A stretch of 64,000 bases of DNA from Megalobrama amblycephala (Eukaryota > Chordata > Actinopteri > Cypriniformes > Xenocyprididae). This document shows positions 1 through 9,890 of this stretch, piece by piece. The notes beneath the pieces are model-generated. The model was not told the origin of the DNA. It saw only the letters and a list, made by a program, of their open reading frames with translations, and made no database searches. Made by a program: the position numbers and the translations under genes. Location: assembly GCF_018812025.1 (NCBI RefSeq), contig NC_063061.1, forward strand, positions 32,064,509 through 32,128,508, in the 5' to 3' direction. How positions within the stretch are numbered: position 1 is the stretch's first letter; every line of letters begins with the position of its first letter.

Positions 1-545
1 GGTAACCACAGCTGCCGGTATTTTTCCGTAGAAACAACGGGATTTTTTTTACAGTGTATAGCAGAGCGTTGATCCGACAGTCTCTTCATAGGAAGATTAC
101 AAACAGCGATTAATGACACACTATGATTCTCTGCTGTTATTTTGGTGGTTTGCTTCACGATGTGAGTACAGGACTCTTTTACTTCAATGCCCCTTGATGG
201 TGGACAATATTTTTATTATTTGCTCTATATGTTTCGTCTCCCTGCTTCTTGAATCTCGCACCGCCTGAGCTGACTGGAATTCTTTTTGGTTGTTATGACA
301 ATGATGTAGTTTAGGGCAGCTATATTCCACATTCATTTACACTGAACCAGAACAGTATCAGAGTCGCCTTTTAAACTCTCGACGATGCTGAATGACTTCT
401 TTAGTTAGCAAACAAATTGCTCGAGTGGGTGTAAATACCGATCACTTTCATGTTTTTTTGCACAACCTGCAAAAATCGCTCGATGCCAATGCTGCTTCTG
501 CAAACCGCGGATCAATGCTACAAACCAATACAAACTAACCCTGCA
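1..545. other. No gene recognised
   Basis: I see no long open frame, splice-flanked exon or inverted-repeat element here. It is mixed unique-looking sequence at the window edge. Confidence 0.4.
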
Positions 546-655
546 TCTCAATCAGCTCCCTAGTTCCCTAGGTCATGAATCGGTATATCATGCAAGTGAA
601 TGTGGCTGATTTCCTGATCAGTGCCCTGACTACTGAACTAGGGAGCTGATTGAGA
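546..655. repeat. 110 bp MITE-like inverted repeat
   Basis: A perfect 20 bp terminal inverted repeat (tctcaatcagctccctagtt at 546-565, its complement at 636-655) bounds a 70 bp core. The size and structure fit a small non-autonomous DNA transposon. The superfamily is not determined because I see no clear target-site duplication. Confidence 0.7.
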
Positions 656-804
656 CACACAGTAAACCTGTCTGGAGTTTTCGCATTGCTCTGCAAAGTA
701 CGTCACCCGGATCGTTGATCTGATTGGTTGAAGGACTATCCAATTGCGTGACTAATGCTCGTTGATCATGCCTCCTGTGCAGTAGAAAATACATAGCAAA
801 CTCC

Positions 805-842
805 CCAGACCAATGTTCAATTTTAAATTGAGCTTGGTCTGG
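805..842. repeat. Short near-perfect palindrome
   Basis: ccagaccaatgttcaattt is followed directly by taaattgagcttggtctgg, which is almost its reverse complement. It could form a 19 bp-stem hairpin and is probably the internal palindrome of a decayed MITE spanning roughly 660-860. Confidence 0.5.
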
Positions 843-990
843 TGATAACCAGACTACTTTAACACTGCTTCAGAGTTGATTTTTAACACCCGGAAAGATG
901 GACTCATATGGAATGTTTAAAAATGTGTTTAAAATGAAATGTTGTAAAATGTGAAAATGAAAAGGATTTAATAAACTCTGATTTTGATTC

Positions 991-1015
991 AGTGTGTGTG
1001 TGTGTGTGTGTGTGT
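991..1015. repeat. (GT)n microsatellite
   Basis: An uninterrupted GT dinucleotide run directly left of the large palindrome. Confidence 0.95.
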
Positions 1016-1034
1016 AAAATATATCTCATTAGAG

Positions 1035-2410
1035 TCATTCACAGCAAAAACTGCAGTGTTAAATTAACTCTCCTGGGAGTATATGTGAGACCATACTCAG
1101 AGTGTTAAAGTGTTAAAATAAGAGTGTTAAATGAACACTAAAGTGGTGTTAAAGTTAATGAGTTAATTAAGTGATTAACAGTGATGATTGACCATTATTG
1201 AAGATACCTGATGATAACAAGCAGAATCACCAAAGGAGAAAATCACAATTTTTAAGCCACCATCATGGAGATCGGCGTTTGCTTTAGTTGGGCTCTTGAC
1301 CCTTAACATTTTAAAGTAAAATTTTGTTTGGGTTGTTTTAACTGAGTTTTAACATCCAGACAAACAAATGGAAAAGATAATCAAGTGGTGTTGGTTATGT
1401 TTTCACATAATCATTATTTGACCTGAATCACTGAACTCATTCAGAGCCTAATCTCTGAGTTAGTTTTACATTATTGATTACAGCAGCACTGTGATTCTAC
1501 AGAAGATCAGCTTTATCAATATAATCTGAAGGATTTCTCAAAAGTTGTTCTGATTTAAAAAAAAAAAAAAAATGTTCTTTTAGGCACACACAGACATTAA
1601 GAATCAGCCTGTGAATCTCAACAGTGGTGAGAATAATAAAGCATGTTGCAGTGCATTCTGGGTGCCACCAATCAAAATTCATCCATGGCTTTGCTGCGTG
1701 AATAAATTATGAGCTGAACTGTCTTAGTAAATTCTTTTATTCTCATATTTTATTTTGATCTGTTTATGCGACTTTTTAGTAGCTTGTTTCTTTAATGTTC
1801 AGAGTTGATCTGTTAATCAGAATATGATGAGATTCACAGGCTGATTCTTGATGTCTGTGTGTGCCTAAAAGAACTTCTTTTTTTTTTTTTTTTTTTAATC
1901 AGAACTTTTGAGAAATCCTTCAGATTATATTGATAAAGCTGATCTTCTGATGTAGAATCACAGTGCTGCTGTAATCAATAATGTAATTTTAACTCAGAGA
2001 TTGGGCTCTAAATGAGTTCAGGTCAAATAATGATTATGTGAAAGCATAACCAACACCACCTGATTATCTTTTTCATTTGTTTGTCTTAATGTTATAACTC
2101 AGTTAAAACAACCCAAACAAAATTTTATTTTAAAAAGTCAAGGGTCAAGAGCCCAACTAAAGCAAACGCCGATCTCCATGATGGTGGCTTAAAAATTGTG
2201 ATTTTCTCCTTTGGTGATTCTGCTTGTTATCATCAGGTATCTTCAATAATGGTCAATCATCACTGTTAATCACTTAATTAACTCATTAACTTTAACACCG
2301 CTTCAGTGTTCATTTAACACTCTTATTTTAACACTTTAACACTCTTGAGTATGGTCTCACATATACTCCCAGGAGAGTTAATTTAACACTGCAGTTTTTG
2401 CTGTGAATGA
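1035..2410. repeat. 1.38 kb palindrome (two ~585 bp inverted arms)
   Basis: The left arm (1035-1620) and right arm (1828-2410) are reverse complements with scattered mismatches and small indels, around a ~207 bp unique spacer. The outer tips are tcattcacagcaaaaactgc and its complement. Landmarks recur in mirror order: the agt/gttaa-rich tip, the ggcgtttgctttagttgggc block, an A-tract (1558-1572) and the matching T-tract (1878-1896). No coding frame survives across an arm. It could be a foldback transposon or an inverted duplication of a MITE; the high arm identity suggests recent origin or ongoing conversion. Confidence 0.85.
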
Positions 2411-2412
2411 TT

Positions 2413-2604
2413 GTACACTGTCAAAGCCAATTTTGTACCCTTTTTGAAGGGTCAATTTTTGTACTGTTAAATAAAGGTACAAAATTGGTCTCTTAAGGTA
2501 CAAATCACAAGGGTACAAATTTGTACCCTTGAGGGTACAGCCCCAGTGACAAGCCATTGTACCCCTAAAGGTACAATTATGTACTTTATTTTCTGAGAGT
2601 GTAC
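2413..2604. repeat. 192 bp MITE with GTACA-rich internal repeats
   Basis: The ends are imperfect inverted repeats (gtacactgtcaaag versus the complement of ctgagagtgtac), and the core repeats short ggtacaa / ttgtacc motifs in both orientations. This matches the look of abundant fish MITEs. It abuts a receptor gene fragment exactly where homology to the copy at 9.7 kb begins. Confidence 0.65.
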
Positions 2605-2790
2605 TGTGAGCATGGTCATCACACATGTTCCCTTTACTGTCACTATATTTATTTTTTTTTATGAAAGAGATAAATATTCAGATCTTGTGGTCAATTAGTT
2701 ATATTTGTTTTATGCTGGCTGATTTAGTCATGCTTGTTCTTTTTCTGCATCGCACTGGAAAACTCTTCTGCCTCTGTTCTCCAAAAAAAC
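2605..2790 (+). pseudogene. 3' fragment of GPCR-like pseudogene (copy A)
   Basis: This stretch is nearly identical to the 3' end of the pseudogene at 9690-9890. It has the TM6 coding segment (SMVITHVPFTVT), the same T-tract insertion, the atgaaagagataaatattc segment and the TM7/tail segment encoding FMLADLV..LFLHRTGKL. Everything upstream of TM6 is missing and replaced by the MITE at 2413-2604. The flank out to 3880 also matches the flank of the 9.7 kb copy, so the two derive from one duplicated unit. It cannot encode a receptor. Confidence 0.85.
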
Positions 2791-3084
2791 AGCAACTGTG
2801 ACCTTTCAGTGAGTCATTACATGCTGACACGTTTTTGCTTGAGAGCCAGTTAAGATTAATACTGTAGGTTGCTGGAAGCTTTTCTGCCTCAAAGATATAT
2901 TTGTATTTTGAAAGGGAAATTATGTGTGGAAAGCTAATGCATTGATGTTTGTTATCATACAGAAACAATAAACTTATGTGCTTTCCCAGTAATATTTATT
3001 GTCTAGTTTTTCCAGTGTCCTCATCAGTGCAAAACGTTAGGTGGTAATCATTTTTACAGATGTTATTATTGCAAAAAATCTTAA

Positions 3085-3746
3085 AGGTCCCGTTTTTCGT
3101 GGTTTTTTGAAGCTTTGATTGTGTTTATAGTGTGCAATATAACATGTGTTCATGTTTCGCGTGTAAAAAAACTCAGTATTTTTTACATAATTTACTTATC
3201 TGTATACCGCTGTTTCCACTGTCATAAAAACGGGCTGATGACTTCCTTGTTCTATGAAGTCCCTCCTTCAGAAATACGTAATGAGTTCTGATTGTGCCAG
3301 CGGTTCCTGTGTTGTGATTCGACAGCTCTTAGCGCACCGTGCCCGGAAAAGTCACGCCTCTTACCATAACGTGGAGATGCATGCGCTCAGTGTTATTGTA
3401 AACATGTCTTTCATTTTACCCTATCAATTTGAGCCGGAATCAGACCCGGTGATTGGACTGCGGGATGAAAATAACAGCGTTTCGACGACATGGCGACAAA
3501 CGCAACTCTTGTGTATTCCTGTGGGCGGAGTTTAGTCAAAAAACTGTTTTAGTGACGTCATTAAAGAAGGAAGTAGAGGGATGTAGTCCAAACTGGCCGT
3601 TCGATGTAGGCGTCTTCTGTTAAATAAAATATCTCGCTTGGCATTGAACTTTGAGCTTTAAAATTTTACAGATTTTATTTATACTCTAACAACAACATTA
3701 CACACTAACTAAAGTTTGAAACATGGGATCACGAAGAACGGGACCT
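3085..3746. mobile_element. 662 bp TTAA-flanked MITE (piggyBac-like)
   Basis: Terminal inverted repeats AGGTCCCG.. and ..CGGGACCT are each flanked by TTAA (3081-3084 and 3747-3750). The paralogous flank at about 10110 has the unoccupied site (atc-TTAA-tggtag) with a single TTAA, which proves insertion with TTAA duplication. TTAA duplication is the piggyBac superfamily signature; the superfamily call is an inference, since no transposase is present. The open frame inside (3254-3535) has no recognisable domain. Confidence 0.8.
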
Positions 3747-3915
3747 TTAATAGTAGTCACATTGGTAACACAACAAAATAAACTTTTATTTTGTATTGTG
3801 TTTGAAAACTGTTGAAACTAATGGGCTACTTCAGTCAAATGACTCGATTCCAGGGCAATGCTCGGAATCATGCAAATACTGTATAAAAAACATTCCGCCT
3901 ATATGGAATGATGCC

Positions 3916-3942
3916 GTGTGTGTGTGTGTGTGTGTGTGTGTG
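3916..3942. repeat. (GT)n microsatellite
   Basis: A GT run about 190 bp upstream of the TATA-like box of the receptor gene at 4524. Confidence 0.95.
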
Positions 3943-4127
3943 TCTGTCTGTGAGTGACAGAAGGAAATGGCTTGTACATTAAATAATCCATGCATAATAA
4001 AAAATGAGCTTTTGCATCTGTTGTGTGAATATGTTCCTTTTGGCTTCAGAAATTGAGTACCGTGGCCTTTAAAATGCATTATTTCCACTAATTGTTTGCA
4101 TAGCTGATGTACTGTGTGTTGGTAAGA

Positions 4128-4212
4128 ATATAAAACCATGCACAAGTATTTGTGTACAAGTACAATGACAACTGTGATGTCTGAGCATCGAGACTGAGCA
4201 TTCACTCTTCAG
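4128..4212 (+). promoter_or_regulatory. TATA-like box and non-coding exon 1 of GPCR copy B
   Basis: aatataaaacc lies at 4128-4138. About 75 bp on, cactcttcag is followed by a GT splice donor (4213). The same arrangement (tataaaac, ctgaacc/gactgagc, cactcttcag then gtga) precedes the next gene at 6561-6617, so the two promoters support each other. The inferred 5'-UTR intron runs 4213-4461 and ends in the acceptor ctctctttag. The transcription start is not directly visible. Confidence 0.6.
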
Positions 4213-4523
4213 GTGATAAACTATTTATTCTATTGTGTTGAGCACAATGTAATATACTAATGCTGTTATCAATCATATTATAGGGGTTATGGGGAGGATA
4301 GATGAATTGTTTTGAATTTACGAGCCACGCAATTCCAATTCTGCTTCGGTGAACATTCATTTTACCTTTAGATTTTACCTTCACAACTGGTTGTGATTTA
4401 ATTAATGGACATGCAGTCTAACCACTAATCTTGATCTTGGTTTTTGCACTTCTCTCTTTAGATCACAATTGCAATATTTATTTAGTTATTTGTTTTTGGA
4501 GCGAGAAGACAGAAGAGGAAGAC

Positions 4524-5384
4524 ATGAGTAGCTCTGCAGTGAACTTCACCATACATGAGGCATCCACCAACCTCACAACATCTGTATTTTATGAAATTGG
4601 CTTCCTTGAATGTTGTGCTTTTGGCTACAGTTTCCTGTTTGGTGTTCCTACAAACTTCTATGTTATATGGCTCATCATCACAGGAAAAAGAAGTGGAGTT
4701 ACATCAGACTTCTTCATCCTCAATCTCTCTGTTTGCGGAATCATTTTCTCTGTGAACTCTTTGCTCATTTTGTTCACAAAATGGTTTCCGTTCACAGGTC
4801 TACTAGCATTATCCCAATTTTTGTTAGGACTTGCCATCTCTGGTTCTCCTCTGTTTCAGTGTCTGATCTGTTTTGAGCGTTACCTGGCAGTGGTTCATCC
4901 TGTAACCTTTCTGAAGTTCAAACCTCTCAGATATAGAGTGATCTGCTGTACTGTGGCCTGGATAATCACTCTTGGCAGTTGTTTGGTCTGCATGCTTAGT
5001 TTTCTATTTGTATTATATTTTTATACATACGTGTGGTTCCTCTCAATGCAATTCATACTCTTCCTCTCCATTAAGATGTTCTGCTGTGTGGCTGTTCTCA
5101 GAGCTCTGAAGCAGTCAGGACCAGGAGAGAGAGGGAGAGAGAGAGAGGAGGAAAACCACATGAAGAGAAGAGCGTTTTATCTCATTCAAGTAACTGTTGT
5201 GAACACAGTTATCACATATGTTCCATTTACCATAACTGGATTGGTATCTGCTCTGACAGCACAGCTTTATCATATTCTCTGGTCACTTAGTTATATTTTT
5301 TTTACGCTGGCTGGTTTAGTACCACCAGTTCTTTACCTGCACCGAATTGGAAAACTGACCTTCCTCAGCTTCTGGAACAAGTAG
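4524..5384 (+). CDS. Rhodopsin-class GPCR-like receptor (cluster copy B, intact)
   Basis: A single coding exon of 286 codons starts at the first ATG (MSSSAVNFT), 62 nt after the splice acceptor at 4461. The open frame extends further upstream, but that part is intron. The N-terminus has two N-glycosylation sequons (NFT, NLT). Seven hydrophobic segments follow: TM1 ending in VIWLIITG, TM2 with LNLSVCGII, TM3 ending in ERYLAVVHP (the DRY-type motif), TM4 with the conserved Trp (VAWIITL), TM5, a basic third loop (SGPGERGREREEENHMKRR), TM6 with YVPF and TM7 with PPVLYLHR. The usual TM2 Asp is Gly, the TM6 CWxP motif reads TYVP, and NPxxY reads PPVLY. I recognise the class, not the ligand or subfamily; it looks like a fish-expanded group. 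It is expected at the plasma membrane. No frameshift is seen. Confidence 0.85.
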   Translation: MSSSAVNFTIHEASTNLTTSVFYEIGFLECCAFGYSFLFGVPTNFYVIWLIITGKRSGVTSDFFILNLSVCGIIFSVNSLLILFTKWFPFTGLLALSQFLLGLAISGSPLFQCLICFERYLAVVHPVTFLKFKPLRYRVICCTVAWIITLGSCLVCMLSFLFVLYFYTYVWFLSMQFILFLSIKMFCCVAVLRALKQSGPGERGREREEENHMKRRAFYLIQVTVVNTVITYVPFTITGLVSALTAQLYHILWSLSYIFFTLAGLVPPVLYLHRIGKLTFLSFWNK

Positions 5385-5821
5385 AATTATTTAGTCCTTG
5401 TATCATTTCAAATTGGGATCTGTCGGGATCTCATACTGTACATTTGAAAATGACAAAAGTGTGACTCATTTAGCAGGTTTGGTTTTCTTAAAACAAACAG
5501 TCTAACACAGTCATGTCAATTATACAATTACCAGTGAAAAAAAAAAATAAAAAATCAAGACCATTTGTATGGTCTGACAGTGCATAGATATTGTGCACAG
5601 TACAATCACGCTTAAATACACTTATAGAAATGTTGTGTCTCTTGGTCATTTTGTTTCTATGTTGACTGTACTGTATTGTATTGTGGACTGGTGACTGTCA
5701 GGATTTGGACATTTATGGGTAATAACTGTGAATAAGCATACTGTCATGCAAGAAAAAATCAGACTCTGGTGTGAAAACCATAAAGTTACACATAGCATGA
5801 ATTCAAGTAAATTGCATGTGC

Positions 5822-5865
<44 letters not shown>

Positions 5866-6344
5866 GATAATCAATCAATCAATCAGTCGGCCCATGCAAT
5901 TTACTTGAATTCACCCTATTTGTTGCAGTAAATCAGATGTGTCTCAAAACTAAATCAAAAGCCCAATTTTAGATGTAACTCTATTCCATTTATAGTTTCA
6001 AAATAGCAAATTTGCCTTGTATGATTCATAAAATTGTGTATTATTTTTCATTATAACCTTTATGTAAAATAAAGCTAATGTATGTTTCATCTCAGTGAGT
6101 CAAATATTTTAAATCCACTAAAAAGATTCATTCACTGACCCTTCTCTGCAGGGTACATTGTTAGGCCATTGACACTTTGAAAAAACAAACAAACAAACAA
6201 AAACAAAAACAAACAAAAAAACATGATATGGTATATGTTACTCCAGTTTGGATCTGACATCAAAAAGCCTGTAAAAAAGAAAAAAAAAGGAATCATAATT
6301 TGTGGGTGACAACTACACCAACAAATTAATTGATCTTCTTTTTT

Positions 6345-6380
<36 letters not shown>

Positions 6381-6543
6381 ATTCATGTAAATTCCCTGAG
6401 TTCTGAAATTCATTTTCCACAGAGAAGTGCAATATTTTTCTGTCCAGTTGTTTACTCAAGACAGTCTATTTTTTTGTAACCTCATGATTTTCATTTTGCA
6501 TAGCCAGTGTCCTATGTGATGAAAATGAAATCATTGAAGTCGT
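5385..6543. other. 3' flank of GPCR copy B with low-complexity tracts
   Basis: This holds the 3'-UTR and flank. An AATAAA polyadenylation-type signal (gtaaaataaagc) near 6066 recurs near 8312 after the next gene, so the flank was duplicated with the gene. Poly(A) and poly(T) tracts occur at 5538-5552, 6180-6220 and 6340-6378. No further gene is seen. Confidence 0.6.
5799..5912. repeat. Palindrome enclosing a (GATT)n microsatellite
   Basis: gaattcaagtaaattgcatg (5799-5818) is matched by its perfect complement at 5893-5912. Between them are about eleven GATT units (5821-5864) and then AATC units, so the microsatellite itself inverts near 5866. The whole block can fold into one hairpin. Confidence 0.85.
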
Positions 6544-6560
6544 GACAGCTGTGAAGTGAC

Positions 6561-6617
6561 TATAAAACAGCAGTGAGCTTCATGTCAAGCCAGAGAGACT
6601 GAACCTTCACTCTTCAG
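6561..6617 (+). promoter_or_regulatory. TATA-like box and non-coding exon 1 of GPCR copy C
   Basis: ctataaaacag lies at 6560-6570. The exon ends ccttcactcttcag before a GTGA donor (6618), and the acceptor ttcaatag ends at 6863. The layout matches the promoter at 4128-4212. Confidence 0.6.
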
Positions 6618-6906
6618 GTGAATGCTACTTGAAACCCTATATATATGAAAGCAACACATTTAAATTAATATTATTATACAATATGATACTTAAAATATAA
6701 TACAATGCAATATATTATCTGGATATAATTTGGGTATTGTATTGAATTACATTTGGGTGTTGTGTTGAATGCGTAATTTTACCTTCAGATCTTCTGCTTC
6801 ATGTTGACTGCTAGTGATTTTATTGACTTTTTTTTGTGCATTTGCACTTCTTTCTTTCAATAGATCACAATTGTTCCTTTTGTGCTTCTGGTTGGAGAAG
6901 ATAAAC

Positions 6907-7770
6907 ATGGAACTAATGAAGAACTTCACCACACCTCATTCATTTGCCAACCACACATTTTTTCCATTTTGGTAAATAGGAATGTTTGAAATTTGTATGC
7001 TTACCTTCAGCTTCATCTCTGGTGTTTCTATACACTCCTGTGTGATCTGGCTCATCATCACAGGAACAGGAAGTGGAGTTTTAGCAGAGTTCCTCAACAT
7101 CAGTCTCTCTCTTTGTGGGATCATTTTCTCTCTGAATTCTTTGCTCATTCTGATCACAAATTGGTTTCTGTTTCCAGTTCTCCTATCATTAACACAGTTT
7201 TTAGTTGGACTATGCATCACTGGTCATCCTCTGTTTCAGTGTATAATGTGTGTTGAGCGTTACCTGGCAGTGGTTCATCCTGTAACCTTTCTGAAGTACA
7301 AACCTCTCAGATATAAAGTGATCTGCTGCACTGTGGCCTGGATAATCACCATCGGCTACAGTTTTTTCTCCATGATTGTTTTTGTCTCATCTCCTACTTA
7401 TATTTATACATTGTTCTTCTCCACACAGTTCCTCTTCTTCCTCTCCATCCAGTTGTTTTGTCTTGTGGCTGTTCTCAGAGCTCTGAAGCAGTCAGGACCA
7501 GGAGAAAGAGGGAGAGGGAGAGGGGAGGAAAACCACAAGAAGAGAAGAGCGTTTTATCTCATTGTAGTAACTACTGTTAGCTTGGTTATCACATATGTTC
7601 CTTTTACTATGACTGGAATAGTCAGTATTTTGATAGAAAAGAGTTCTTCAGCCATCTGGTCAGTATGTTATATTTGTTTTATGCTGGCTGATTTAGTTCA
7701 GCCTTTTCATTATCTGCACCGGAATGGAAAACTCTCCTGCTTCTTTGTGAGAAAAGAACTTCATCTGTGA
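6907..7770 (+). CDS. GPCR-like receptor with premature stop near N-terminus (copy C)
   Basis: The exon begins after the acceptor at 6863. The ATG at 6907 matches the start used by copy D (MKNFTTPH..). After 22 codons there is an in-frame TAA at 6973-6975, where copy D has GAA (W-E-L). The frame then reopens at ATG 6982 for 262 codons with all seven TM segments: LNISLSLCGII in TM2, ERYLAVVHP after TM3, VAWIITI in TM4, YVPF in TM6 and QPFHYLHR in TM7. Translation from 6982 would drop the N-glycosylated tail but keep the helices. It is either a recent pseudogene, a null allele or a receptor using the internal start. The rest of the frame is intact, which implies a recent lesion. Ligand unknown. 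Confidence 0.75.
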
Positions 7771-8540
7771 CATTTTATTGAGTTACTAATACTTATATTG
7801 TCTGATTTGCAACTGTGTCTTATTTTGTTGTAATGATCCGCTGACTACTACATTGCTACTTAACAAATAAATGAATATTTAGACAGGAAAAATGCAGGTA
7901 GGGCCTATATTGCAACATCTGTTCAGCTGAAAGATTCTAGAACACATTTATGGGGGCGTTATGAACCGTATGTTCTGTTGTTTAGTGTAAATGTGTGCTA
8001 TGTAGGGTTTAGATTTATACAATATAAAGGTGTATTTTGTTATTTACTTCATGCTTACTGTATTTCATTTTCTGTAAAAATATATTTTAACAGCTCACTT
8101 ATTGACAGTATCATATTGTATACATAATCATATATACATTATTAGTTTTTATACAAAATCAATATTAAAATTGTACACAATCAGAAATTGAAAAAAAAAA
8201 ATTTATTTAATAATTCAGATATAGGGTTTGCATATGGTATTCATAAAAATAATTATTAAATATTAAATGCCTTGCTCAATTTTATAGATAATTATTTATA
8301 TTACATCTTTTATGTAAAATAAAGCCAATGTACGATTGATCCAAGTACACAATCAGTCAGAAAAAAAAAAAAAAAAAAAAAAAGTTATTTGATAAAAGAC
8401 TCAAATATGGAATCTGCACAATGGCTCTCATGAGCAAGATACATTTAACTCCAGCTTGTCTCACATGGCAAAAAGTTTAAATGAACATGACAACTCACAT
8501 TACATCAACAATTTTATTTATTTATTTATTTATTGTTATA
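7771..8540. other. 3' flank of GPCR copy C
   Basis: AT-rich flank with an AATAAA-type signal near 8312 that resembles the one after copy B, and a 23 nt A-tract at 8361-8383. No gene is seen. Confidence 0.5.
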
Positions 8541-9080
8541 CACCCAAAAATGAAAATAATGTAATTTATTACTCACCCTCATGCCACACCCACAATTCAT
8601 TTTAATTCACCTTAATTCATCTTCGGAACACAAATTAAGATATTTTTTGATGAAATCCGATGGCTCAGTGAGGCCTCCATTGACAGCAAGTTAATTTTAT
8701 TTTTCAATGTCCAGAAAGGTAGTAAAGAAATATTTAAAACAGTTCGTGTGAGTACAGTGGTTCAACCTTAATGTTATGCACCAAAAAAAACAAAATAATG
8801 AATTTTTCAACAATATCTAGTGATGGCTGATTTCAAAACACTGCTTCATGAAGCTTTGAAGCTTTACATATCTTTTGTTTCGAATCAGTGGTTCGGAGCG
8901 CGTATCAAACTGCCAAAGTAATTGAAAAATTAAATTAACTTGCTGGCAATGGAGACCTCAATGAGCCATCAGATTTTGATCTTAATTTGTGTTCTGAAGA
9001 TGAACAACAGGGTGTGGAACGACATGAAGGTGAGTAATTAATGACAGAATTTTCATTTTTGAGTGAACTAACCCTTTAAA
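8541..9080. mobile_element. ~540 bp MITE with long inverted ends
   Basis: The left end (cacccaaaaatgaaaat.. tactcaccctcatg) and right end (..catgaaggtgagtaatta, then tttttgagtgaactaaccc) are inverted repeats over about 130 bp. The same terminal motif (gggatagttcaccaaaaatg) bounds the element at 23678-23859 and starts another at 54683. The family is common in cyprinid DNA; the superfamily is not assigned. It sits in the 5' region of pseudogene D, where no TATA/exon 1 motif remains. Confidence 0.75.
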
Positions 9081-9183
9081 CACAAGTTTTCAAATTAGTT
9101 TAGAAAGACTAGGTGTAGACCTAGATTTTTTGCTTTGAGTTAGTGACTGTTAGTGATTTTTATTGACTTCCATGGTACATTTA

Positions 9184-9185
<2 letters not shown>

Positions 9186-9218
<33 letters not shown>
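9186..9218 (+). repeat. (CT)n microsatellite forming a splice acceptor tract
   Basis: About fourteen CT units lead straight into catag at 9214-9218, the position of the splice acceptor in copies B and C. The polypyrimidine tract of the acceptor has become a microsatellite in this copy. Confidence 0.8.
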
Positions 9219-9255
9219 ATCACAACATTTTTCCTTTGTTCTTCTGGTTCGAGAA

Positions 9256-9890
9256 ATGAAGAACTTCACCACACCTCATTTATCTACCAACCTCACAATA
9301 TATCCAATTTGGGAACTAAGCATACTAGAATTTTGTATGTATACCTTCAGTGTCATATCTGGTCTTCCTACACACTCCTATATCATATGGATCATCATCA
9401 CAGGAATAAGTGGAGTTGCATCAGAGTTCCTCAACCTCAGTCTCTCTGTTTGTGGAATCTTGTTTTCTGTGAACTCTTTGCTCACTCTATGTATAAAATG
9501 ATTCCCGTTTATAAGTCTCAGAGCGGTAGCATATTTTTTATTTGGATTTACTATCACTTGTCATCCTCTGTTTCAGTGTCTGATGTGTGTTGAGCGTTAC
9601 CTGGCAGTGGGTCAGGAGAGAGGGAGAGAGAGAGAAGAGGAAAACCACATGAAGAGAAGAGCATTTTATCTCATTCTAATAACTACTGTGAGCATGGTCA
9701 TCACATATGTTCCCTTTACTGTCACTATATTTCTTTTTTTCTTTTTTTTTTCTTTTTTATGAAAGAGATAAATATTCAGATCTTGTGGTCAATTAGTTAA
9801 TATTTGTTTTATGCTGGCTGATTTAGTCATGCCTGTTCTTTTTCTGCATCGCACTGGAAAAACTTGTCTGCCTCTGTTCTCCAAAAAAAA
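9256..9890 (+). pseudogene. GPCR-like pseudogene (copy D)
   Basis: From ATG 9256 the frame encodes MKNFTTPHLSTNLT, TM1 and TM2 like the intact copies. It then hits TGA at 9499-9501 where copies B and C have TGG (KWFP). Past the stop, homology continues to ERYLAV (about 9610), then jumps to the third-loop sequence (GERGREREEENHMKRR), losing TM4, TM5 and flanks (about 230 bp). After TM6 (VITYVPFTVTIF) a T-rich insertion breaks the frame. TM7 remnants run to about 9890. It cannot encode a receptor. The 3' part is the closest relative of the fragment at 2605-2790. Confidence 0.9.

Noticed and set aside
3254..3535. 93-codon open frame upstream of the receptor cluster
   Set aside because: It lies inside the TTAA-flanked MITE, has no domain and no splice or promoter context.
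3831..4384. Minus-strand open frames opposite the copy B promoter
   Set aside because: They cross a GT microsatellite and the inferred promoter/intron and show no protein homology by eye.
4431..4523. Upstream extension of the copy B receptor frame
   Set aside because: It begins at a non-ATG codon in the 5'-UTR intron; the acceptor at 4461 and first ATG at 4524 define the start.
6132..6413. Lysine/phenylalanine-rich minus-strand frame
   Set aside because: It arises from poly(A)/poly(T) tracts.
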